Assembly (NCBI RefSeq): GCF_000026145.1
Contig: NC_009445.1
Coordinates: 6,819,001-6,883,000, forward strand
DNA: 64,000 nucleotides
Source: Bradyrhizobium sp. ORS 278
GTDB lineage: Bacteria > Pseudomonadota > Alphaproteobacteria > Rhizobiales > Xanthobacteraceae
Direction: 5' to 3'
Part shown: positions 34,219 to 43,096 of the stretch, piece by piece
Position numbering within the stretch: the stretch's first letter is position 1
How the letters are laid out: each line of letters opens with the position of its first letter
Made by a program: the position numbers and the translations under genes
The notes under the pieces: generated by a model
What the model was told of the DNA's origin: nothing
The model's database searches: none
What the model saw: the letters and a program-made list of their open reading frames with translations, nothing else

Positions 34219-35229
34219 ATGAACTATCGCCAGCTCGGCCGTTCCGGCCTGAAAGTGTCGCCGATCTGCCTGGGCACGATGATGTTCGGCGGCCCGACCG
34301 ACGAGCCGACCGCGGCGCGCATCATCGCGAAAGCCCGCGATGCCGGCATCAATTTCATCGACACGGCGGATGCCTACAACAAGGGCGCCTCTGAAGAGGT
34401 CGTCGGCCGCGCCATCGCGCGGGAGCGCGACCGCTGGATCGTCGCGACCAAGCTCGCCAACCCGATGGGCGATGATCCCAACCGCGCCGGGCTGTCGCGG
34501 CGCTGGATGCTGCAGGCCGCGGACGAGAGCCTGAAGCGGCTCGGCACCGGTCACATCGACATCTACTATCTTCACAAGGAGGACCACGCGACGCCGCTGG
34601 AGGAGACCGTGCGCGCGATCGGTGACCTCATGCGCGCCGGCAAGATCCGCTATTTCGGCGTCTCGAACTATCGCGCGTGGCGGCTCGCCGAGATCTGCAA
34701 TCTGTGCGACGGAATGGGCATCGACCGTCCTGTGGTCAGCCAACCCTATTACAACGCGATGAACCGGATGCCCGAGGTCGAGCACCTGCCGGCTTGCGAT
34801 TATTACGGCCTCGGCGTGGTGCCCTATAGCCCGCTGGCGCGCGGCGTGCTCACCGCCAAATACAGCCCCGATGCGCCGCCCGACAAGGACACGCGGGCCG
34901 GCCGCAACGACACCAGGATGATGCAGACCGAATGGCGGCCGGAATCCCTGAAGCTCGCGCAGGAGATCAAGCGCCACGCCGAGACCAAGGGCTTTACACC
35001 CGGCCAGTTCGCGGTGTCATGGGTGCTGAACTCCGCGTTCATCAGTTCGGTCATCGCAGGGCCGCGCACTGAGCCGCAATGGGATGACTACATCCGATCG
35101 ATCGACTATCCCTATGCTGCCGACGACGAAGCGCTGATCGATCGCCTGGTCGTCACCGGCCACGCGTCAACGCCGGGCTACAACGATCCGGCCTATCCGA
35201 TCGAAGGCCGCAGGCCGCGGGTGGGCTGA
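34219..35229 (+). CDS. Aldo/keto reductase
   Basis: ATG 34219 is preceded by GAGG at 7 nt and gives 336 residues. The catalytic tetrad is intact: Asp48 and Tyr53 (FIDTADAYNKG), Lys78 (ATKLAN) and His119 (YYLHKED). RQLGRSGLKVSPICLGTM is the typical start and YSPLARGVLTAKY lies at the NADPH-binding end. The enzyme should reduce aldehydes or ketones with NADPH in the cytoplasm; the substrate is unknown. The stop codon is one base before the next start, so the TPR gene is in the same operon. Confidence 0.93.
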   Translation: MNYRQLGRSGLKVSPICLGTMMFGGPTDEPTAARIIAKARDAGINFIDTADAYNKGASEEVVGRAIARERDRWIVATKLANPMGDDPNRAGLSRRWMLQAADESLKRLGTGHIDIYYLHKEDHATPLEETVRAIGDLMRAGKIRYFGVSNYRAWRLAEICNLCDGMGIDRPVVSQPYYNAMNRMPEVEHLPACDYYGLGVVPYSPLARGVLTAKYSPDAPPDKDTRAGRNDTRMMQTEWRPESLKLAQEIKRHAETKGFTPGQFAVSWVLNSAFISSVIAGPRTEPQWDDYIRSIDYPYAADDEALIDRLVVTGHASTPGYNDPAYPIEGRRPRVG

Positions 35230-35230
35230 G

Positions 35231-36544
35231 ATGGTGGACGATCGTTACGGCCTGCCGCTGTCCACCGCCTCCACCGATGCGGCTTCTGCTTATCGCGAAG
35301 GCATGGATCTGCTGCTCGCCTTCTGGCCCGGCGCCACCGACGCGTTCGAGCGGGCGATCATGCTGGATCCGGACTTCGCGCTGGCGCATGCCGCCCGCGC
35401 GCGCATTCATGCGATCTACATGCAGCGCGAGGCGGCCCTGCAGACAATCAAGCGCGCCCGCGACCTCGTCGCCAAGCGCGGTACCGAACGCGAGAAGAGC
35501 CATGTCGCTACCCTGGTGCTCGCCATCGAGGGGCGCGGCACCGACGCGCTCCATGCGGCCCTGACGCATCTCGAGAGCTGGCCGCGCGATGCCATGATCA
35601 TGGCGCTGCCGCTCGGCGCCTTCGGCCTGCTCGCTTTTTCGGGGCGGAGAGATCACGACGCGGCGCGACGCGATCTGTGCAACCGCTTTGCCGCAGCCTA
35701 TGGCGAGGACTGGTGGTTCCTGTCGAACCATGGCTGGGCTCTGACCGAGGCCGGCGAGGTGTCGCAAGGCCGCGCCATCACCGAGCGCAGCTTCGCGCTG
35801 CGCCGGCACAACGCCTATGCCGTGCATGCGCTGCTGCATGCCATGTTCGAGCAAGGCTCGCTCGCCGAGGCCGGCGCGCTCGTCGAGGGCTGGATCGGCG
35901 ACTACGATCGCACGGGCATGCTGCACGGTCACATCTGCTGGCACCAGGCGCTGGGTGCGCTGGACCGCGGTGATGCGGCCGGCGCGCTCAGGGTGTACAC
36001 TGACGTGCTGTTGCCGACGATGGACACCGCGCCGCCGCTTAACACGCTGTCGGACTGTGCCTCGCTGCTGTGGCGGCTGAGGGCGGAGAACCATACGTTG
36101 CCCGACGGGGCCTGGACCGAGGTGGCAGCCTATGCCAGACCGCGCTTCACGGGCTCGACGCTTGCCTTCATCGAAATGCACCTGGTGATGATCGCCGCGG
36201 CCACCAACGATACGACGGCTCTTAAGGGGCGTCTTGCCGCGATCGAGCGGCGGCAGATCGAGGGCAATCTCCCGGCGGGGCGGATCGTGCCGCACATGCT
36301 GCGGGCCCTGCGCGCCTTCGCCGAGGAGAATTGGCGTGCCTGCGCGCGCGAGCTCACACCGGTTATGGGCGACCTCGCCCGCATCGGCGGCAGCCACGCC
36401 CAGCGCGAGGTGATCGAGGATACCTACGTCCTGGCCCTGATCCGCAGCCGCGACCTCGCGAAGGCACGCGAGGTCCTCGATGCCCGCCTGCACCGCCGCC
36501 CCTCCGCGCGTGACACGCGCTGGCGGGCGCTGTCTACTGAGTAG
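35231..36544 (+). CDS. TPR protein of the TTC38 type
   Basis: This 437-residue, soluble, all-helical protein starts YGLPLSTASTDAASAYREGM, which matches tetratricopeptide repeat protein 38 relatives, followed by DAFERAIMLDPDFALAHAAR as the first TPR. Later blocks such as DWWFLSNHGWALTEAGEVSQ and GHICWHQALGALDRGDAAGA are also characteristic. No signal peptide or membrane segment is visible. Family members have no firm function; adjacency to an aldo/keto reductase by one base suggests a joint role. Confidence 0.85.
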   Translation: MVDDRYGLPLSTASTDAASAYREGMDLLLAFWPGATDAFERAIMLDPDFALAHAARARIHAIYMQREAALQTIKRARDLVAKRGTEREKSHVATLVLAIEGRGTDALHAALTHLESWPRDAMIMALPLGAFGLLAFSGRRDHDAARRDLCNRFAAAYGEDWWFLSNHGWALTEAGEVSQGRAITERSFALRRHNAYAVHALLHAMFEQGSLAEAGALVEGWIGDYDRTGMLHGHICWHQALGALDRGDAAGALRVYTDVLLPTMDTAPPLNTLSDCASLLWRLRAENHTLPDGAWTEVAAYARPRFTGSTLAFIEMHLVMIAAATNDTTALKGRLAAIERRQIEGNLPAGRIVPHMLRALRAFAEENWRACARELTPVMGDLARIGGSHAQREVIEDTYVLALIRSRDLAKAREVLDARLHRRPSARDTRWRALSTE

Positions 36545-36677
36545 TTCGGTCGCTGAGGGCACAAGCGTCTCGCCGTCAATCCGGGGCAATCGCGAATGCG
36601 ACGGCGCGAATCGGCGGCGCGTTGGCGATTGAATCCGGACTCCCGAGATTATTGGAGCGGACGCAAGACAAGCTCGA

Positions 36678-36717
36678 GATTCCGGGTTCAAGGCCTGCGG
36701 CCTTGCCCCGGAATGAC
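36678..36717. repeat. Half copy of the GTCATTCCGGGGC palindromic repeat
   Basis: GATTCCGGG ends in CCCCGGAATGAC, the right half of the element seen at 6517-6624 and 54237-54387. It still forms a hairpin (AAGGCCTGCGGCCTT at the tip). It lies between the convergent TPR and dehydrogenase genes. Confidence 0.7.
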
Positions 36718-36738
36718 GTCCCTGGCCAAGAGGCCGCC

Positions 36739-37704
36739 CTACCCCTCGGTTTCCAAGCCCGTCGGCATCGGGACATTTTCCGGCTGCAGCTTGAGGCCGG
36801 CAGCCAGCGCCACCGTCTCCAGCAGCGCCGCAAAATCCTTTTCCAGGTAGGCGGCGGGATCGCTCTGCAGCGACGCCGCGCCGACATGGGCCTGCAGCGC
36901 CTCGCGCGTTGCCGCCGTCACCGGCATCGCGACGTCGAGTTGGCGCGCCGCCGACAGGCCGAGATCGAGATCCTTGCGCAGAAGGGTCGGCGTGAAGGTC
37001 GTGGTCCAGTCGAGATTGACCAGCGCGTTGCTCTTGTACTTGGTGAAGGTCGAGCCCATGACGCTGGCATTCATGAAGTCGAGGAAGGCATGGCGCGGCA
37101 CGCCGGCCTTCTGCGCCAGGATGGTGATTTCGGCCAGATTCTGGATCACGACGCCGAGAAAGACGTTGTGCGCAATCTTGCAGATGCGCGCGAGCTCGCC
37201 CTCGCCGACGTAGGACACGCCGGAGACGGCGATCTTGGCGAGATATGGTGCGATGGCATCGAACGCGGCTTTGGGTCCGGACACGACCGATGACAGCTTG
37301 CCGGCCTTGACGCATTTGCCGTTGCCGGACACCGGGGCGCGCACGAACGCGCAGTCGAGCTGTCTCAGCTTGGCGTCGATCGCCTCGGACTGCCCGACAC
37401 CGATGGAGGAGCAATCGACCAGGATCTGAGGACGCGGACCCGAGCCCGACGCGACGAGTCCATGGTCGCCGAAATAGACCTGCTCGAGATCCTTGGCCGT
37501 CGACACCATCGAGAAGACGATGTCGCATCCTGCGAGATCGCTCGGATGGTCGACGATGATGCCGCCCTTCGTCGCCAGCGGCTCGGCCTTGGCCCGGGTG
37601 CGGTTGAAGATCGACACCTTGTGTCCGGCTTTCAGCAGCCGCTCGGCCATCGGATAGCCCATGCGCCCCATGCCGATCCAGCCGAGCGAATGCGTCGCGG
37701 TCAT
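36739..37704 (-). CDS. 3-hydroxyisobutyrate dehydrogenase family NAD(P)-dependent oxidoreductase
   Basis: ATG 37704 follows GAGGAG by 7 nt and gives 321 residues. The Rossmann start GWIGMGRMGYPMAERLLKAG, the substrate-binding RAPVSGNGKCVKAGKL and the catalytic Lys motif GEGELARICKIAHN are diagnostic of the beta-hydroxyacid dehydrogenase family. Members act on 3-hydroxyisobutyrate, tartronate semialdehyde, glyoxylate or related acids. The next gene downstream in transcription is convergent, so it is probably monocistronic. The substrate is undetermined. Confidence 0.9.
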   Translation of the reverse strand: MTATHSLGWIGMGRMGYPMAERLLKAGHKVSIFNRTRAKAEPLATKGGIIVDHPSDLAGCDIVFSMVSTAKDLEQVYFGDHGLVASGSGPRPQILVDCSSIGVGQSEAIDAKLRQLDCAFVRAPVSGNGKCVKAGKLSSVVSGPKAAFDAIAPYLAKIAVSGVSYVGEGELARICKIAHNVFLGVVIQNLAEITILAQKAGVPRHAFLDFMNASVMGSTFTKYKSNALVNLDWTTTFTPTLLRKDLDLGLSAARQLDVAMPVTAATREALQAHVGAASLQSDPAAYLEKDFAALLETVALAAGLKLQPENVPMPTGLETEG

Positions 37705-37737
37705 TGTCGTCTCCTCGTCATACTGGTCACGGCAGTC

Positions 37738-37816
37738 GTCATTGCGAGGAGCGAAGCGACGAAGCAACCCAGAGTCCTTGCTCGGCCCTGGATTGCTTCG
37801 CTTCGCTCGCAATGAC
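37738..37816. repeat. Palindromic repeat, GTCATTGCGAG family
   Basis: GTCATTGCGAGGAGCGAAGC is mirrored by GCTTCGCTTCGCTCGCAATGAC. It is a compact 79-bp form of the element at 34039 and 52177. It sits between the M24 gene and the dehydrogenase gene, which share direction, and may limit read-through. Confidence 0.85.
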
Positions 37817-37858
37817 GAGAAATTTAGAAAGGCAGTCTTGCTCGTAGCATTATCTCGC

Positions 37859-39160
37859 TCAGTAACGATTGGCGATCGGCAGCTCTTCCGCGGGGAACAG
37901 CGTGATCACCTGGCAGCCCTTGTCGGTGACCACGACCTCCTCCTCGATGCGCGCCGCGGAGAAGCCGTCAGTGGCTGGGCAATAAGTCTCCAGCGCGAAT
38001 ACCATGCCGGTCTTGATCTCCATCGGATTGTCCAGCGAGACCAGGCGCGAAATGATCGGGCGCTCATGCAGAGCGAGACCAAGACCGTGGCCAAATTGCA
38101 GGCCGAACGCCGCCATCTCCGAGGGGAATCCGAACTCCTCCGCCGCCGGCCACACCTTGGCGACGGAATCGGTCGACACGCCCGGCTTGATCAACGCGAT
38201 CGCGTTGTCGAGCCACTCGCGGCAGCGCTTGTAGGCATCGTGCTGGGCCGGCGTGGCTCGGCCGACATTGAAGGTGCGGTAATAGCAGGTGCGGTAGCCC
38301 TGATAGGACTGCAGGATGTCGAAGAACGCCTGGTCGCCCGGACGCAGGATGCGGTCGGTGAAATTGTGCGGATGCGGATTGCAGCGCTCGCCGGATATCG
38401 CGTTGATCGCCTCGACGTCGTCGGAGCCCATCTCGTAGAGCATCTTGTTGGCGAGCGCGACGATGTCGTTCTCGCGGACGCCGGGCTTCAAATTCTCGTA
38501 AATCGAATGATAGACGCCGTCGACCATTGCCGCGGCCTGGTTGAGCAGCATGATCTCGTCGATGTTCTTGATCTCGCGCGCGTCGAGCATGACCTGCTGG
38601 CCGTCGACGACCTTCATGCCGGCCTTTTGCAGCTCGAAGAACATCGCGGTTTCAGCAAGGTCGACACCGACCGGCATGTCGGCGACGCCGGCCGCGCGCA
38701 GCAGGCTCATGACTTCTTCGGCATGAGCCTTCATCAGGCCGACGGCCGGCGGCACCGTGCCGCGCATGCCGAGCATGCCGGCGCGGCAGTTCTCAGGCGC
38801 CAGCCAGTCGCAGAAGATGCGGTGGTGCACGGCGGCCGAACCGAAATCCCACACGATCGGCTCGCCGTCGCCGGCCAGGAGCGCGAAGCGACAGAGCTTG
38901 TCGCGCTCCCATTCGCCGATCTTGGTGCCGGAGACGTAGCGGATGTTGTTGACGTCGAACAGCAGCAGCGCGCCACAGCCCGAGGCCTTCAGCGCCTGGC
39001 GCGCCCGCGCCAGACGGTATCGCCGCAGACGATCGAAATCGACGCGGCGCTCGAAATCGACCGAGACATGGCCGTGCGAGGGAATCGCCCGGCTCCAGCG
39101 CCAATGCGGATCGAGATGCTCGGGGCTGACCAGATGCGGCTTCAGCGCGCTGGCTGTCAT
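37859..39160 (-). CDS. M24-fold (creatinase/prolidase-like) hydrolase with altered metal site
   Basis: ATG 39160 is preferred to 39175 because GGGAA lies 8 nt upstream; it gives 433 residues. An N-terminal domain (LLLFDVNNIRYVSGTKIGEW) leads to the pita-bread domain. FDILQSYQGY keeps the first metal Asp, but the second Asp (expected before x-x-R-T) is Cys in YRTCYYRTF. The His (FGHGLGLALHE) and both Glu (FALETY, ARIEEEVVV) remain. Loss of one ligand resembles metal-free creatinase more than peptidases; DMSP lyase DddP is another distant relative. A palindromic operator lies 24 nt upstream and a divergent LacI gene is adjacent. Confidence 0.85.
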   Translation of the reverse strand: MTASALKPHLVSPEHLDPHWRWSRAIPSHGHVSVDFERRVDFDRLRRYRLARARQALKASGCGALLLFDVNNIRYVSGTKIGEWERDKLCRFALLAGDGEPIVWDFGSAAVHHRIFCDWLAPENCRAGMLGMRGTVPPAVGLMKAHAEEVMSLLRAAGVADMPVGVDLAETAMFFELQKAGMKVVDGQQVMLDAREIKNIDEIMLLNQAAAMVDGVYHSIYENLKPGVRENDIVALANKMLYEMGSDDVEAINAISGERCNPHPHNFTDRILRPGDQAFFDILQSYQGYRTCYYRTFNVGRATPAQHDAYKRCREWLDNAIALIKPGVSTDSVAKVWPAAEEFGFPSEMAAFGLQFGHGLGLALHERPIISRLVSLDNPMEIKTGMVFALETYCPATDGFSAARIEEEVVVTDKGCQVITLFPAEELPIANRY

Positions 39161-39183
39161 GTGGACGTTTCCCATTGAGTTAT

Positions 39184-39197
39184 TGCAATCGATTGCA
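39184..39197. promoter_or_regulatory. LacI-family operator between the M24 gene and its divergent regulator
   Basis: TGCAATCGATTGCA is a perfect 14-bp palindrome with the central CG step typical of LacI-family operators. It ends 24 nt before the M24 start codon and 85 nt before the lacI-type start. A TGCATGCA palindrome at 39211-39218 may be a second half-site. The likely result is repression of the M24 gene and autoregulation. Confidence 0.8.
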
Positions 39198-39281
39198 GAG
39201 CCGGATTTATTGCATGCACGTTAAGAGTGTCAAGGTAAGTCAGAGGGAAACGTCGCTGCGCTGCGACATCAGAGGCTGGAC

Positions 39282-40343
39282 ATGGAGCAGACATCGCGAC
39301 CGGCGAGACGGCCGCAGGCAACGGCATCCGCCCGCCCGACGATCAAGGACGTGGCCGCCCGATGCGGCGTGCACCCGTCGACGGTCTCGCGCGCGCTCAG
39401 CCCGGCCATGAAGCATCTGGTCGCGACGGATGTCGCCGACCGTATCCAGGCCGCTGCCAACGCCATCGGCTACCGGCTCAACATGGCGGCCAAGGGGTTG
39501 CGCACCGGGCGCAGCGGCCTGATCGGCGTGCTGGCGCCCGATATCGCCGACCCCGGCTTTCCGCCGGTGCTCTCCGGCATCGCGGATCACCTCAATGCCG
39601 AGGGCTATGCGACGATCGTCGTCGACGTCGGCAGCAAGGGCTCGGAGCAGGATCTGGTCGATCGCCTGATCGCGCGCGGGGTCGACGGCCTGGTGCTGGC
39701 GACGGTGAGCTTGCGCGACGATGTCGTAAAGCATTGTCTCGATGCGGCGCTGCCGGTCGTACTGGTCAATCGCGTCGATGGCGCGAGCCAGTTGCCATCA
39801 GCGGCCAGCGATGACGCGGCGGGCATGCGGCTTGCGGTCGAGCATCTCGTGGCGCTCGGCCACCAGCGGATCGGCCACGTCGCCGGCCCGCAGGAGATCT
39901 CGACCGGCGCGCGCCGGCGGGCCGGCTTCGAGGCCAGCGCCAGGGATGCGGGCCTGTCCGCCCGCCACGCGCCGGTCGAGGTCGCTGACTCCTACACGCG
40001 CGCGGCCGGCCGCGAGGCTGCGCTGCGCCTCCTGACGCGCCGGACGCGGCCGACCGCGATCGTCGCCGCCAATGATTTGCTGGCGCTCGGCGTCTATGAC
40101 GCGCTCGCCGCCCGCGGCCTCGCCTGCCCCGGCGACGTGTCGGTGGTCGGCCACAACGACATGCCGTTCGTCGACATGGTCTCGCCGCCGCTCACCACGG
40201 TGCGGATCGCCCAGCGCGACATGGGGGAAGCCGCAGCGCGATTGCTGCTGGCGCGCATTGCGCGCCATGAGGTCACGGACGAGCATGTCGTGCTGGCGCC
40301 GCAGCTCATCATCCGCGGATCGACGGCGCAGCCGCGGCCCTGA
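39282..40343 (+). CDS. LacI-family transcriptional regulator
   Basis: ATG 39282 follows GAGG by 7 nt; the protein has 353 residues. The helix-turn-helix is at about residues 20-40 (TIKDVAARCGVHPSTVSRAL), followed by the hinge region (IGYRLNMAAKGLRTGRSG) and a type I periplasmic-binding-like effector domain ending with PLTTVRIAQRDMGEAAARLL. It is divergent from the M24 gene and abuts the convergent D-aminoacylase gene with no gap. It probably represses the M24 gene through the palindrome at 39184. The effector may be a modified amino acid or sugar; the sequence does not say. Confidence 0.93.
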   Translation: MEQTSRPARRPQATASARPTIKDVAARCGVHPSTVSRALSPAMKHLVATDVADRIQAAANAIGYRLNMAAKGLRTGRSGLIGVLAPDIADPGFPPVLSGIADHLNAEGYATIVVDVGSKGSEQDLVDRLIARGVDGLVLATVSLRDDVVKHCLDAALPVVLVNRVDGASQLPSAASDDAAGMRLAVEHLVALGHQRIGHVAGPQEISTGARRRAGFEASARDAGLSARHAPVEVADSYTRAAGREAALRLLTRRTRPTAIVAANDLLALGVYDALAARGLACPGDVSVVGHNDMPFVDMVSPPLTTVRIAQRDMGEAAARLLLARIARHEVTDEHVVLAPQLIIRGSTAQPRP

Positions 40344-41804
40344 TCAGCGCAGACGTGCCCGCGTGATCACCTGCCCAGCGCGCGCATTCTGGTGCGCCCC
40401 CTGCCACCACGTCAGCGCGCCGTTGACGACGACCGCGTCGATGCCGGCAGCGGGCACGCAGGGCTCGTCATAGGTCGCAGCGTCGCGCACGCTGGCCGCG
40501 TCGAAGATCGTGATGTCGGCATGGTGGCCGACGGCCAGCGTGCCGCGGCGCTTGATGCCGAAATTCTGCGCGGTAAGGCCGCTCATCTTCCAAACCGCCG
40601 TCTCCAGTGAGAACAGCTCGAGCTCGCGGCAGTAATAGCCGAGCACGCGTGGGAACGTGCCCCACAGGCGCGGATGCGGCCGCTCGCCGAACGGGAGACC
40701 GTCGGAGCCGATCATGGTCGGCTCGAAGGCGAGGATGGTGCGCACGTCCGCCTCGTCCATCGAGAAGTAGATGGCCGATGCCGGCTGCAGCCGCTTCGCG
40801 GCTTCGAGCCGGTCGACGCCCCAGCTGGCGGCGATGTCGGCGAGATCACGGCCCGCCATCTCCGGATGCGGCTTCGACGCGGCAACCACGACCTTGACCT
40901 GCAGCTTGGCCGGATCGGTGTGCAGCATCGTCGAGGATGCGTTATAAGGATAGCAGTCGAGCGCGACGCATTGGCAGCTCATCGCCTCGGTGAGCAACGG
41001 CAGCGTCTCTTTCGTGCGGCCGAAATTCGCCGGCCCCACCACCTTGTGGTGCGAGATCACGACCTGGACGTCGAGCGCCTTGCCAATTGCAAAGCTCTCC
41101 TCCAGCGATTTGACGACGTCATCAGCCTCGTTGCGCATATGCGTGGCATAGACGCCGCCGCTGCCGGTCAGCGGACGGCAGACCTCGATGATCTCCTCGG
41201 TCGGCGCGGCCTCCGCCGGCGGATAGAAGGTGCCGGTAGAGACGCCGATCGCGCCGGCATCGAGCGCCTCCTGAACCAAGGCGCGCATCTCGGCAACTTC
41301 GCTCTCGGTCGCCGCGCGGCCGAGATCGCTCACGACGGACGCGCGCAGCGAGGTATGGCCGGTCATCGGCGCGACGTTCACCGCCGATGGCGCCGCGCGC
41401 AACGCCGCGACGTAGTCCGCGAACGAGGCATATTCCGCAACGCGCCCGTCGCCCGGTGACAGCAGGCCGAGCGGCATCGGTCGCGGCGAGCCCGGCTTCA
41501 GCGGCGCGATGCTGACGCCGCAATTGCCCGTCACGACGGAGGTCACGCCCTGTGACACCTTGCAGGTCATGCCGGGATCGACCAGCACCGCGCTGTCGTC
41601 ATGGGTATGGGCATCGATGAAGCCCGGCGCGACGATGCGGCCGGAGGCGTCGATCACGCGCCGAGCTTCGCCTGAGACCTCGCCGATGGCGACGATGCGG
41701 CCGTCCTTGATGCCGACATCCGCCGCAAAGCGCGGCGCGCGCGTGCCGTCGATGACAGTGCCGCCGCGGATGATGAGATCGAAGGAGGTCGGGTCATTGG
41801 TCAT
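40344..41804 (-). CDS. N-acyl-D-amino-acid deacylase (D-aminoacylase family amidohydrolase)
   Basis: This protein of 486 residues starts FDLIIRGGTVIDGTRAPRFA and has the amidohydrolase HxH motif GFIDAHTHDD (His66, His68). The D-aminoacylase-specific metal Cys is present in VVTGNCGVSIAP (Cys95). Further His ligands lie in ATHMRNEADD and VVISHHKVVG, and GSDGLPFGERPHPRLWGTFP is the family's late signature with the catalytic Asp. The enzyme frees D-amino acids from N-acyl forms, or may deacylate a related compound. Its stop directly abuts the lacI stop. Confidence 0.9.
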   Translation of the reverse strand: MTNDPTSFDLIIRGGTVIDGTRAPRFAADVGIKDGRIVAIGEVSGEARRVIDASGRIVAPGFIDAHTHDDSAVLVDPGMTCKVSQGVTSVVTGNCGVSIAPLKPGSPRPMPLGLLSPGDGRVAEYASFADYVAALRAAPSAVNVAPMTGHTSLRASVVSDLGRAATESEVAEMRALVQEALDAGAIGVSTGTFYPPAEAAPTEEIIEVCRPLTGSGGVYATHMRNEADDVVKSLEESFAIGKALDVQVVISHHKVVGPANFGRTKETLPLLTEAMSCQCVALDCYPYNASSTMLHTDPAKLQVKVVVAASKPHPEMAGRDLADIAASWGVDRLEAAKRLQPASAIYFSMDEADVRTILAFEPTMIGSDGLPFGERPHPRLWGTFPRVLGYYCRELELFSLETAVWKMSGLTAQNFGIKRRGTLAVGHHADITIFDAASVRDAATYDEPCVPAAGIDAVVVNGALTWWQGAHQNARAGQVITRARLR

Positions 41805-42036
41805 GAGCTAGGTCTCGCTGGAAACCACAGAACTATCCTGGAGCTATTACAGCGCGTCCAGCTTCATCCGCATGTCATCCGCGCCGGGCTGAACTGCATT
41901 CACCGGCGCGAAGCGCCCGGTCCCATTTCCGAGACACGCGATCGTGAGACGGAACGCCTCCGCCCTTGATACGCCTCAACGGCGCACAACCTCGTCTGCG
42001 CCACTCTCCCTCCAGCAAACTTTGCGGAGGAGCGTC

Positions 42037-43074
42037 ATGAAAGCCCTGGTCTATCACGGTCCCGGTCAGAAATCCCTCGACGAGCGCCCGAAGCCGGCGA
42101 TCCTCGAACCCGGCGATGCCGTGGTCAAAATCCTGAAGACCACGATCTGCGGCACCGACCTGCACATCCTGAAAGGCGACGTGCCGACCTGCACGCCGGG
42201 CCGCATCCTCGGTCACGAGGGGGTCGGCGTGGTCGACGCGGTCGGCAGCGCTGTGCGCGCGTTCAAGCCGGGCGACCACGTCATCATCTCCTGCATCTCG
42301 GCGTGCGGAACCTGCGACTATTGCCGGCGCGGCATGTACTCGCATTGCCGCCACGGCGGCTGGATCCTCGGCCACAAGATCGACGGCACCCAGGCGGAAT
42401 ATGTGCGCACCCCGCATGCCGACACCAGCCTGTATCACGTGCCCGCCGGCACCGAGGAGGAGGCGCTGGTGATGCTGAGCGACATCCTGCCGACCGGCTT
42501 CGAATGCGGCGTGCTCAACGGCAAGGTCGAGCCGGGCTCCAGCGTGGCCATCGTCGGCGCCGGCCCGATCGGGTTGGCGTCGCTACTGACCGCGCAGTTC
42601 TACTCGCCGGCCGAAATCATCATGATCGACCTCGACGACAACCGTCTCGAGGTCGCCGCCCGCTTCGGCGCCACCAGCGTGATCAACAATAGCGACGGCA
42701 AGGCGGTCGAAAAGGTGATGGCGCTGACCAATGGCCGCGGCGTGGATACCGCGATCGAGGCGGTCGGTGTGCCCGCCACCTTCGTGACCTGCGAGGACAT
42801 CATCGCTCCCGGCGGCATCATCGCCAATGTCGGCGTGCACGGCGTCAAGGCCGACCTGCATCTGGAGAAGCTGTGGGACCGCAACATCGCGATCACCACG
42901 CGGCTGGTCGACACCGTGACGACGCCGATGCTGCTCAAGACGGTGCAATCCAAGAAACTGGAGCCGAAGCGGCTGATCACTCACCGCTTCAAGCTGGATC
43001 AGATTCTCGACGCCTATGAAACCTTCGGCGCGGCCGCGAAAACGCATGCCCTGAAGGTCCTCATCGAGGCCTAG
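42037..43074 (+). CDS. Zinc-dependent alcohol dehydrogenase (MDR family)
   Basis: ATG 42037 follows GCGGAGGAG and gives 345 residues. The catalytic zinc ligands are Cys38 (TTICGTDLHIL) and the His-Glu of LGHEGVG. The structural zinc loop CGTCDYCRRGMYSHC has all four Cys. The coenzyme motif is VAIVGAGPIGLASLL. The size and the HILKGD segment match bacterial NAD-dependent secondary-alcohol or sorbitol-type dehydrogenases. It is convergent with glgA and shares no operon with the polyol genes at 46-54 kb. The substrate is unknown. Confidence 0.92.
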   Translation: MKALVYHGPGQKSLDERPKPAILEPGDAVVKILKTTICGTDLHILKGDVPTCTPGRILGHEGVGVVDAVGSAVRAFKPGDHVIISCISACGTCDYCRRGMYSHCRHGGWILGHKIDGTQAEYVRTPHADTSLYHVPAGTEEEALVMLSDILPTGFECGVLNGKVEPGSSVAIVGAGPIGLASLLTAQFYSPAEIIMIDLDDNRLEVAARFGATSVINNSDGKAVEKVMALTNGRGVDTAIEAVGVPATFVTCEDIIAPGGIIANVGVHGVKADLHLEKLWDRNIAITTRLVDTVTTPMLLKTVQSKKLEPKRLITHRFKLDQILDAYETFGAAAKTHALKVLIEA

Positions 43075-43096
43075 GGCCATGACCTCCGCGCAGCGC

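Noticed and set aside
35153..37528. 791-codon open frame across the TPR and dehydrogenase genes
   Set aside because: It overlaps both convergent genes in wrong frames; low-complexity Arg/Ala sequence.
37859..39160. Firm assignment of the M24 protein as DMSP lyase DddP or as creatinase
   Set aside because: General fold matches, but the metal ligands differ from DddP and the creatinase active site cannot be confirmed by eye.
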